From: CALZIK01 sp945787635
GTDB lineage: Bacteria; Acidobacteriota; Thermoanaerobaculia; Multivoradales; JAHEKO01
Assembly (NCBI GenBank): GCA_947259725.1
Contig: CAMYNM010000002.1
Coordinates: forward strand, 1-64,000
Direction of reading: 5' to 3'
DNA length: 64,000 nt
Numbering within the stretch: the stretch's first letter is position 1; the number at the start of each line of letters is the position of its first letter. Both the position numbers and the translations under genes were made by a program. Under the pieces are notes generated by a model, which saw nothing but the letters and a program-made list of their open reading frames with translations, ran no database searches and was not told the origin of the DNA. Below, one piece after another: positions 35,357 through 42,208 of the stretch.

Positions 35357-35520
35357 TATCGAGGCCTGTCTTCAGATTACGCTTGAGGTGTCGATGAGAG
35401 CGCCACCCAAGGGGGTGGGAAGCGCGCCGGCCTTCACTCGTCGGTGAAGCCGATCTTCCCCGGTTAGCGGTAGAGAATCGAGCTACTTGATCAGGAACTC
35501 AGCCGAGCGCGTCGGATCGA

Positions 35521-35733
35521 TCAAGTACTCAGAGGCGCCGCGATCAGATCGAGGTCTGTGACCAAGATGCTGTCGGCATCGAACAGTTGGGCCTTAAACG
35601 GCAGAGCTCGGTTGCCCCTGACTCTCACCGAGCTGCCGTTCATCGGGGGCTCGAAACCGCTGCACTGAATCTCAGGAATCAGCTCATACCCGAGGCCGAT
35701 GAGCCCATTCTCATACTGCCGCAGAATCTCCTC
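35521..35733 (-). pseudogene. 5'-truncated exported-protein remnant behind riboswitch candidate 2
   Basis: An open frame of 70 codons reads EEILRQYENGLIGLGYELIP, then VRVRGNRALPFKAQLFDADS and LVTDLDLIAAPLST before TGA. RGNRALPFKAQLFDADS..VTDL is the conserved core of a beta-sandwich module common in secreted proteins of such bacteria. No usable ATG, GTG or TTG exists at its 5' end; a GAGGAG lies where a ribosome site would be. It appears to be a gene that lost its signal peptide and front part, leaving the riboswitch and tail. Confidence 0.5.
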
Positions 35734-35747
35734 GGGCGCCCGAGCCC

Positions 35748-35861
35748 TTGCGGCAACCCCGGTGGTCTTGGGTCCTCCGTGGCCGAGCGTTATGGCCTAA
35801 GCAGCGCGGAGAAAGCGAGGACCCGTGGCTTTGCGGCCCTGGGTTTTCCCAGGTGTGCCTT
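35748..35861 (-). ncRNA. GEMM-I-like (cyclic-dinucleotide) riboswitch candidate 2
   Basis: Second copy of the element at 35245-35356: GGCACACC, perfect hairpin CCTGGG-AAAA-CCCAGG, GCCGCAAAGCCACGG, an arm GGGTCCTC...GAGGACCC, then CCACCGGGGTTGCCG. Pairing changes preserve the hairpins, which supports a structured RNA rather than a DNA repeat only. It precedes the truncated remnant at 35521-35733. Similarity between the two loci extends over about 170 bases (about 35240-35410 and 35745-35915). Confidence 0.6.
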
Positions 35862-35928
35862 GAGGCGTTATTCAGGTTACGGCTGAAGGCTCTGGCTGCG
35901 CGCCACCCAATAGCGCGGGACGGGCCGC

Positions 35929-36139
35929 AGTTCGGGGCCTCTCGCACCCGATCATCGGCAAGCTGCTCGGCCACACCCAGGCCGCGACCACTCAGCGCTA
36001 CGCCCACTTGGCAGCCGATCCGGTGCGGCAGGCTGCTGACCGAATCTCGGGTGAGATCGCGGCGGCGATGAGCGGGAAGGCGAAAGAGGCAACGGCTCCA
36101 CCCGAGCCCGGAAGCCGCAACGGAAATGACTCTGCATGA
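35929..36139 (+). pseudogene. Tyrosine recombinase (integrase) C-terminal remnant
   Basis: In frame and ending at TGA 36139: AVRGLSHPIIGKLLGHTQ, then AATTQRYAHLAADPVRQAAD. This is the C-terminal end of a phage-type integrase, including LLGHTQAATT and the catalytic Tyr of QRYAHL. Everything upstream of about 35929 is unrelated (riboswitch repeat), so the gene is a fragment. It ends 67 bases before attachment copy C and points at it, as expected for an integrase beside its own att site. Confidence 0.8.
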
Positions 36140-36205
36140 GGAGGAAGAGCCTAGGCGAAGCCCTGGCCGCTTCCAGTCGTAACGCCTTGGTTTAATTCAG
36201 TTTAT

Positions 36206-36272
36206 GTGGCGGAGGGGGCGGGATTCGAACCCGCGGTGACCGCAAAGCCACGCCGGTTTTCAAGACCGAGCG
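36206..36272 (-). repeat. tRNA-Ser 3' fragment, attachment-site copy C
   Basis: TGGCGGAGGGGGCGGGATTCGAACCC and GCCGGTTTTCAAGACCG match tRNA-Ser(TGA) from its 3' end through the anticodon loop. A different but still pairing variable arm (GTGGC/GTCAC) lies between them. The 5' half is missing. The inner end (36273-36488) repeats CAGTCAGAAACAG and TGTGCCACCAGTGTGCCATG (36387-36406) and holds no gene. Confidence 0.8.
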
Positions 36273-36488
36273 ACGTGCAGCCAGCGACAGCAGCCAACAG
36301 TCAGAAACAGCAACAATCACCAAGCTCTCAGACCTGCTCGGTTGATTGCTCGCTACTGCCGATTACTGCGGCTTTTTGTTGGCGAGTGTGCCACCAGTGT
36401 GCCATGGGAACGCTCCGGCTGAGCTGAGACCCGACCCGATGATTGTCCGCCGCGAATCCTGCCCCTGCCGATTCGGAGCCCTCAGAGA

Positions 36489-37538
36489 CTAGCGGCTCGA
36501 CCGCACCTTTTTCAGCTCGTTTCGCAGCCTCTCGTTGTCTCTCTCCAGAGACTCCACGCGCAGAGCCAGCTGCTGGACCGCCGCGAGCGCTACGCCGGCG
36601 GAATCGGTGACCGAGATGTGCTTGTCGGTCTGGCCGAGACCGAAGGCGGCGTGGAAGTCCTCCGCCGTCGGCCCCATGTGCTCAATAGCTTCTGCGTCCT
36701 TCTTGTAGCTCCAGCGATAAATTGGCAGTCGGGCCAACCTGTCCAGCACCTTCCCTCCGTTTACGTCTTTCAAACCTTCCTTCGCGGTGCGGCTGGAGTT
36801 GACCTGTAGGTCACCGAAGAAGACCGTGTTGCCCGAACTGTCGATGTCCATCGTGGCCGGGGCCGTAGCAGAGAGTTCAATGATGTCCTGAGCGGAGGTT
36901 CCGCCGATACTGAACGTAGTTGAGTTCAGTTGGAAATCCACCAGCTCACCCGAAGAAGTGTTTTCCATCGCCCACCGAACGGCACCGCCGTTGATCAACC
37001 TAAATAGAGTCCGAAGGGCTCCATCGTCGTTTCGATCCTCAATGATGGCTTGGGCGTTAGGAAACGCTGGGACAGTTTGGAAAGGCCCGGGCGGCCCTCC
37101 TCCAACGACATGCAGCGGCGCCTGAGCATTAAGGGCGAAGTCGGCAGCGAATCCAGACAAGCCGATTCCGATGCCTTTCGGCCCTAACGACATTGACCCG
37201 ACAGGCGTACTTTTCTGGAGAAATAAGAAGGAGCTACCGACGGGCACGGAGGTAAACCCCAGACCGGTAATACCATCTCCGTTTACGAAGGGAAAGAGAA
37301 GGTAGTCATCGGCAGTTGTCGCTGTGTTGTTGTCCAGCGTAATGCGACTAAAAAACCCTGGGCTCGCTGCTGCCTCGACGGCCTCGTCCTTCTCGTCATA
37401 GACGGCCTCGTTCTTCTCATAAGAGGTGGCCTGGGTTTCCCCTTGAGCCCAAAGGCCCGACGGCAGAAAAGCCTCAAATGCAACGGCGCAGACCGTCGCA
37501 GTCGACTTGACCAAGAAGAAGATTTGCTGCTTCGTCAT
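36489..37538 (-). CDS. Exported protein with S74-type intramolecular chaperone domain
   Basis: 349 residues. Signal peptide AVAFEAFLPSGLWAQG, then a beta-rich repetitive middle (SRITLDNNTATTADDYLLFP, LEGTSA-like tail-fibre character, INGGAVRWAMENTSSGE). The C-terminal chaperone module, about residues 240-349, reads SSRTAKEGLKDVNGG and ILDRL-type RLPIYRWSYK, then MGPTAEDFHAAFGLG and a terminal coiled coil VESLERDNERLRNELKKV. S74 chaperones trimerise phage tail fibres and some bacterial surface fibres and then cleave themselves off. GGAGG lies 7 bases before the ATG. It lies in the tRNA-Ser island, away from any phage structural gene. Confidence 0.72.
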   Translation of the reverse strand: MTKQQIFFLVKSTATVCAVAFEAFLPSGLWAQGETQATSYEKNEAVYDEKDEAVEAAASPGFFSRITLDNNTATTADDYLLFPFVNGDGITGLGFTSVPVGSSFLFLQKSTPVGSMSLGPKGIGIGLSGFAADFALNAQAPLHVVGGGPPGPFQTVPAFPNAQAIIEDRNDDGALRTLFRLINGGAVRWAMENTSSGELVDFQLNSTTFSIGGTSAQDIIELSATAPATMDIDSSGNTVFFGDLQVNSSRTAKEGLKDVNGGKVLDRLARLPIYRWSYKKDAEAIEHMGPTAEDFHAAFGLGQTDKHISVTDSAGVALAAVQQLALRVESLERDNERLRNELKKVRSSR

Positions 37539-37597
37539 CCGATTTCCTCCAGTTCTCTGGGTGTAGCAGGCCGGCTTGCTTCTCTTTACGAGCCCAA

Positions 37598-37780
37598 TCA
37601 TTGTCCGCCGCGAACCGGCCAAACGCAGAAGGCGCCGTTGCCACAATCGACGCAGATGTTCGACGAGTTGTTCCGACAAGAGCGTGCCGCCGTCTGGAGC
37701 GCAACTACGCCATCTCCGCACCATCCAGGTTTGGCCGCCATCACTATTCCCACCAGCACGAGAAACAACCGAAGCTGCAT
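37598..37780 (-). CDS. Small exported protein with Lcl-type C-terminal tail
   Basis: 60 residues. Signal peptide MQLRLFLVLVGIVMAAKPGW, then about 38 residues with Cys at SCRNNSSNICVDCGNGAFC and the ending VWPVRGGQ. That ending is the terminal motif of DUF1566/Lcl proteins; the Lcl gene at 34048 ends FVWPVRDGQ. GGGAGG lies 6 bases before the ATG. Either an Lcl gene that lost its whole middle but kept signal and tail, or a genuine Cys-rich micro-protein. It is upstream of and colinear with the S74 gene, 59 bases apart, so the two are probably co-transcribed. Confidence 0.6.
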   Translation of the reverse strand: MQLRLFLVLVGIVMAAKPGWCGDGVVALQTAARSCRNNSSNICVDCGNGAFCVWPVRGGQ

Positions 37781-37833
37781 CTGCCACCTCCCGTGATCGA
37801 CAAGCAGACGAACTCTAGGGGATTTCTCGGCAA

Positions 37834-38088
37834 ATGCAACACAAATCTTCGCCCACGGCCGTCCCCCTGCTAGCCCTCCCCACACCCACCCCCACCCCTA
37901 ACTACTGCGTCCTGGGCTGGCAGGCCACCGTGCGCTACGAACCGCTAGCGGACCTGTACGAGGCCTGGGTGCCGCAGCACCCGCAGGTGCTTGCGGTGGG
38001 GAAGAGCCGACGTGAAGCGCTCTGTGCGCTGCGCGAGCGGCTGGCTGCAGAGGTGGGCGTGAACGCGGGGGTTCGCGCGAGGAGGTGA
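37834..38088 (+). CDS. HicB-like/DUF1902-type small protein
   Basis: 84 residues. WQATVRYEPLADLYEAWVPQ and VLAVGKSRREALCALRERLA follow the HicB/DUF1902 pattern of a short beta-beta-alpha domain. No HicA-like toxin gene is adjacent, so an orphan antitoxin or unrelated partial RNase-H-fold protein is possible. Pro-rich N-terminus (LPTPTPTPNY). The 237 bases after it (38089-38325) hold only a short Lys/Leu/Glu-rich minus-strand frame without a start. Confidence 0.5.
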   Translation: MQHKSSPTAVPLLALPTPTPTPNYCVLGWQATVRYEPLADLYEAWVPQHPQVLAVGKSRREALCALRERLAAEVGVNAGVRARR

Positions 38089-38325
38089 ACTAGAGTTCGA
38101 TCTCCAGCATCGCCTCGGTTCGGGGCCGACTCTGTCCTTGGCTTGGCTATGCGGACTCTCGACGAACCTGCTTACCTCAACTGCTTCTCAAGGCGCTTCT
38201 CAAGCCGTTTCAGCTCTTGCGCCTGACGTCCGAGCGAGTCCCGGACGCGTCTCGACGGTCTAACTACAGAAAAAAAATTATACAGCGGGTGGTTCCAACC
38301 CGCCCGGCGGCTCGCGCAAGCAAGC

Positions 38326-38415
38326 TGGCGGAGGGGGCGGGATTCGAACCCGCGGTCCCCGTGAAGGGACGCCGGTTTTCAAGACCGGTGCATTCGACCA
38401 CTCTGCCACCCCTCC
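38326..38415 (-). tRNA. tRNA-Ser(TGA), island attachment site
   Basis: Intact class II tRNA with acceptor arms GGAGGGG/CCCCTCC, anticodon stem CCGGT/ACCGG with loop CTTGAAA (anticodon TGA), variable arm GTCCCTTCACGGGGAC, T loop GTTCGAATC, discriminator G and an encoded CCA at 38326-38328. Its 3' end faces the island, and three partial copies of its 3' half lie to the left (32175, 33071, 36206). Confidence 0.95.
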
Positions 38416-38484
38416 GCTTAGGCGGCCCAGCTTAGCGGGCGAGCCCGGTGGATGACCAGAGCGAACCTCGCGGCAAGGGCTCGA

Positions 38485-39015
38485 TCAGTCCGCGAAGGTG
38501 TTTTCCACCAACGGTGGTGTGTCGACATCCGGCAGGTGGCACGAAACACAGACCCAGCGCGCGCCCACGATCTTGCTGCCGATGTCGTCCGCCTCGCCCC
38601 GCAGGTTCATGTAGTGGCTGAACGAGATCGCAGTCGGCTCGTCGTCCCCGGGAGCGGTCCAGTCGAGCATGTGGCAGTCGACGCACCAGTTCTCTTCCCG
38701 CGTGATGGGCATGAAGTCGGCCACCGCGTGCGGCACACGAGGAGGAGCACTGGGGAATGCGCGACCGACCGGCGGCAGATCGCCGGGATCGGAGATGTTG
38801 CCCGCGGGAACCGGCGGCACCGCCACGTCGAAGACGCTGCCCTTGGCCAGGCCAATCTCGGTGTCTGCTATTGGCTGAGGCCTCGCGGAAGTTGTCGTGG
38901 CGGCCGGGGCCGGCGCGTCTTGCGAAGCGTCTTGCGCAATGGCCAAGCCGGCACCGACCGAGGCCACCGTCACGATCAGCCAGAGTGCGGCCGGGGGAAT
39001 CGATCGCCAGGGCAT
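38485..39015 (-). CDS. napB: Periplasmic nitrate reductase di-heme subunit NapB
   Basis: 176 residues, exported (N-terminal hydrophobic helix ending AIAQD). Two c-type heme sites, CVDCH and CVSCH, sit in the NapB arrangement, with SFSHYMNLRGEADDIGSKIV between them and the IPHAV-like VPHAVADFMPIT before the first. It passes electrons to NapA in the periplasm. ATG 39015 is two bases after the napA stop and has AAAGGAG about 8 bases upstream, so it is translated as part of napDAB. Confidence 0.9.
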   Translation of the reverse strand: MPWRSIPPAALWLIVTVASVGAGLAIAQDASQDAPAPAATTTSARPQPIADTEIGLAKGSVFDVAVPPVPAGNISDPGDLPPVGRAFPSAPPRVPHAVADFMPITREENWCVDCHMLDWTAPGDDEPTAISFSHYMNLRGEADDIGSKIVGARWVCVSCHLPDVDTPPLVENTFAD

Positions 39016-39017
39016 GA

Positions 39018-41771
39018 TCAGGCTCCTTTCGCCTTGAAGACTTCGACCGCGCACTTCTTGAAGTCCGTTTCCTTGGAGATCGGACAGGTCGCGTCAAGGG
39101 TGACTTTGTTGATGAAAACACCTTCGTCGAACCAGGGCACGAAGACCATGCCGCGCGGCATGGTGTTGCGGCCGGCGGTCTCCACCCGGGCCTGGATCTT
39201 GCCGCGGCGTGATGCGATCCATGCCAGGTCGTTCTGCGTCAAGCCGCGCTTCTTGGCGTCGGCCGGGTGCATGAAGAGCTGCGCCGTGGGCACCGCCGCG
39301 TGGAGCTCCGGCACGCGCCGGGTCATCGAGCCGGAATGCCAATGTTCGAGCACTCGGCCGGTCGACAGCCACAATGGATACTCGGCGTCAGGGCTCTCGG
39401 CCGGAGCGGCGTAGGGACGAAAGAAGATCTTCGCTCGGCCGGCCAGCGAGGTCGTGGCGGCCGTGGTCACGCCGTCGAGGTCGCCAGCCGGCAGCGCCTT
39501 CAAGGCGCCGCCGTAGAATTCGAAGCCCGAGCCCTCTTTGACATACGGATCGTACTCCTCGTTGAAGCGCCACTTGGTCTCGCGGCCGTCGACGACCGGC
39601 CAGCGCAGACCGCGCACGTCGTCGCGGTAGTAGGTATCGAAGTCCGCCAGATCGTGATGATGTCCGCGGCCGAACGAAGCGTACTCCTCGAACAGCGCCT
39701 TTTCCGGGAACCAGTCGATTCCGGCGGCGTCGCTCGTGCAGTTCTCGCGACCGTCGGCCACCGGATCCGGCCAGGCGAACCCGCGGTTGGCCGGGGTGGC
39801 GAAGAGAACGTCGTGGAGCGTATCGTCACTCTTGTAGCCCAGGCTCTTGGCGGCGGCCATCACGTCGGGCAGCCGGCCGTCTTCGAACCCCTCGGCCGCT
39901 AGACCGGGCACCTTCTGCTCGCCCCAGACCTCGGCCAGGGTGAAGCGCTTGGCGAACTCCATGATCTGCCAGACGTCGCTCTGCGCTTCGCCTGGCGGCG
40001 GCACTTGCTGTCGCCACATCTGCGTTCGCCGCTCCGAGTTGCCGAAGGCCCCCCACTTCTCGAAGATCATCGCCGAGGGCAAGATGAGATCAGCGACCTT
40101 CGCCGACAGTGTCGGATAGACGTCGGAGACGACGATGAAGTTGTCGAGCTCGCGTGCCGCCTTGATCCAGTGATTGGCGTTGGCCGTCGACTGGAACGGG
40201 TTGGTGACCTGCACCCACAGCCACTTGAGCGAGCCGTCTTCCAGATCGCGCATCATCTTGGTAATGTGACTGCCGACCTTCGGATTGAGTGTCGCGGCCG
40301 GCAGCTTCCACACCTCCTCGGACCGCTTGCGGTGGGCCGGATTGGCAACCACCATGTCAGCCGGCAAGCGATGGGCGAAGGTTCCAACCTCGCGCGCGGT
40401 GCCGCAAGCGGAAGGCTGACCGGTGAGCGAGAACGCCCCGTTGCCCGGCTTGGCCTGCTTACCGGTCAACAGGTGCACCATGTAGGCCTGCTCGTTGACC
40501 CAGGTTCCGCGAGTGTGCTGGTTGAAGCCCATCGTCCAGTACGACACCATCTTGCGCTTCGGATCGGCGTAGTAGTCGGCGAGTTGCTGGAGCTTTCGCT
40601 TGTAGCTCTCAAGCGACTCGTCGGGGTCGCCCTTCGACAACTCGGCGACGAACTCCAGGGTGTAGGGCTCGAGAGCGCGCTTGAACTCGGCGAAAGAGAT
40701 CAGCCAGTGCTTGCCGGCGGTGGCGGCGTTGCCTTGCGCCACTTGGTGAACCTCGTCCGGGTTCTTGCGCTGAGCGACGGCTTCCTCACGGGTCAGCACG
40801 ACGCCGCGCTCGCGACTCTGGGTATCTTTTTCGGTGTCGAAAGCGAACGCATCGGTTCCGCGCATGCCGAAACCGATGTCATACGGGCCGGTAGCGAAGA
40901 CACAGTACTTGTCGATGAACGCCTGGTCGACGCTTCCCTTGGCGACGATCTCGCGCGCGATGAAGTTCCAGATCGCCAGGTCGGTATTCGGCTTGAAGAC
41001 GATCTCGTGATCGGCCATGTCCGAGCTGCGGTTGGAGTAGGTGGTGAGATTGAGCACTCGGTAGTCGTCGCGCGCCATGCGCTGGTCGATGATGCGGGCC
41101 CAGAGCATCGGGTGCATCTCGGCCATGTTGGCGCCCCATAGAACTACCGTGTCAGTGCGCTCGATGTCGTCGTAGCAGCCCGACGGTTCGTCGATCCCGA
41201 ACACTTGGATGAAGGCGGCGACTGCCGAGGCCATGCAATGCCGGGCGTTCGGATCGATGTTGTTCGATCGCCAGCCGGCCTTGAGCAGCTTGACCGCGGC
41301 GTAGCCCTCCTGCACCGTGTACTGACCCGAGCCCATTATGCCGACGCCGGTCGGCCCGAGCTCGCCGTGGACTCGCTTGAACTGGCGCTCCATCTCGTCG
41401 AAGGCGCGTTCCCAGGAGACCGGCACGAAGTCGCCCTGCTTGTCGAACTTGCCGTTTTTCATGCGCAAGAGCGGCCGGGTCAGCCGGTCTTCGCCATAGA
41501 GAATCTGCGCATTGGCGTAGCCCTTGACGCACAAGAGGCCGCGATTCACCGGATTGTGCCGATCCCCCTGAACGGCCACGACCTTGCCTCCCTCGATGGC
41601 AATCCGCAGGCCGCAACCGACGCCGCAGAAGCGGCACACGCCTTTGTCCCAGCGCCAAGGGCTCTTTCCCTGGGCCCACGCCGGCACCGAAATGCCGACC
41701 GCCGAGGCGGCGGCGGCGGCAACGCCGGCCTTCATGAAGTCCCGTCGGGACCAGCTCGGTTTCGATTCCAC
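39018..41771 (-). CDS. napA: Periplasmic nitrate reductase catalytic subunit NapA
   Basis: 917-residue molybdopterin enzyme reducing nitrate to nitrite. A Tat signal (SRRDFMKAG, residues 8-16) is followed by the [4Fe-4S] cysteines 46, 49, 53 and 81 (CRFCGVGC and LLCVKG, with the conserved Lys). Cys179 in NARHCMASA is the expected Mo ligand. The C-terminal cofactor domain is complete (TGRVLEHWHSGSMTRRVPEL). It is some 90 residues longer than E. coli NapA (828), with extra sequence spread in the middle, for example around 280-330. GTG 41771 follows GGAGGT by 5 bases. No napC, napGH or napF is present here. Confidence 0.93.
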   Translation of the reverse strand: MESKPSWSRRDFMKAGVAAAAASAVGISVPAWAQGKSPWRWDKGVCRFCGVGCGLRIAIEGGKVVAVQGDRHNPVNRGLLCVKGYANAQILYGEDRLTRPLLRMKNGKFDKQGDFVPVSWERAFDEMERQFKRVHGELGPTGVGIMGSGQYTVQEGYAAVKLLKAGWRSNNIDPNARHCMASAVAAFIQVFGIDEPSGCYDDIERTDTVVLWGANMAEMHPMLWARIIDQRMARDDYRVLNLTTYSNRSSDMADHEIVFKPNTDLAIWNFIAREIVAKGSVDQAFIDKYCVFATGPYDIGFGMRGTDAFAFDTEKDTQSRERGVVLTREEAVAQRKNPDEVHQVAQGNAATAGKHWLISFAEFKRALEPYTLEFVAELSKGDPDESLESYKRKLQQLADYYADPKRKMVSYWTMGFNQHTRGTWVNEQAYMVHLLTGKQAKPGNGAFSLTGQPSACGTAREVGTFAHRLPADMVVANPAHRKRSEEVWKLPAATLNPKVGSHITKMMRDLEDGSLKWLWVQVTNPFQSTANANHWIKAARELDNFIVVSDVYPTLSAKVADLILPSAMIFEKWGAFGNSERRTQMWRQQVPPPGEAQSDVWQIMEFAKRFTLAEVWGEQKVPGLAAEGFEDGRLPDVMAAAKSLGYKSDDTLHDVLFATPANRGFAWPDPVADGRENCTSDAAGIDWFPEKALFEEYASFGRGHHHDLADFDTYYRDDVRGLRWPVVDGRETKWRFNEEYDPYVKEGSGFEFYGGALKALPAGDLDGVTTAATTSLAGRAKIFFRPYAAPAESPDAEYPLWLSTGRVLEHWHSGSMTRRVPELHAAVPTAQLFMHPADAKKRGLTQNDLAWIASRRGKIQARVETAGRNTMPRGMVFVPWFDEGVFINKVTLDATCPISKETDFKKCAVEVFKAKGA

Positions 41772-41782
41772 TGGTGACCTCC

Positions 41783-42055
41783 CTACGATGGCGAATCCAC
41801 GTCGTTGTCTTCCCTGTCTATGCCCATATCAATCCGATGCTCGACCAGAGCCGCAGCCTCGACGTCCGGCAGCGCCTGGATGGCTCGCAGACCAAGCTCC
41901 TGCTCTTCGGCGCTCTCGGTCTCCTGCACTACGACCAAGCGCCCGGTCTCCGGCTGGCAGTAGTGCACCTCGACTCCCGGCAGGGCCTCCAGTTCGCGCT
42001 GGCAGTCGCCCACGCGCAGCGCTCTGGCCACCACCACGATCCCGGAGTAGTGCAT
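41783..42055 (-). CDS. napD: NapD-like chaperone for NapA
   Basis: 90 residues with the NapD ferredoxin-like fold: MHYSGIVVVARALRVGDCQR, LPGVEVHYCQPETGRLVVVQ and ALPDVEAAALVEHRID. NapD binds the Tat signal of NapA and holds back export until the cofactor is inserted. It ends 11 bases before the napA start. ATG 42055 is used; the frame extends upstream but that part has no NapD similarity. Confidence 0.88.
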   Translation of the reverse strand: MHYSGIVVVARALRVGDCQRELEALPGVEVHYCQPETGRLVVVQETESAEEQELGLRAIQALPDVEAAALVEHRIDMGIDREDNDVDSPS

Positions 42056-42208
42056 CGACCCGATCTTAGCGAAAGACGGCCATTCGTCCGCCACCCGGAC
42101 AGACGGTCTCGCCCAGGTCGATACTGGCGTAAGGCCATCCGAGAGAGTCCAGCGATCTCCTGGAGGCAGGAGTGCAAGGTGCGCGACGTCGAGTCGCACT
42201 GCGCGCTA

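Noticed and set aside
36238..36256. CGCAAAGCCACG inside attachment copy C as a third riboswitch
   Set aside because: On this strand it is the variable arm of the tRNA-Ser fragment (pairing GTGGC/GTCAC), and no CCGGGTTGCCG segment follows.
32175..36272. The three tRNA-Ser-like stretches as functional tRNA genes
   Set aside because: Each lacks the 5' acceptor and D arm, so none can fold as a tRNA.
37834..38088. A HicAB toxin-antitoxin pair
   Set aside because: Only a HicB-like frame is present; no HicA-like toxin was found on either side, so a TA system is not claimed.
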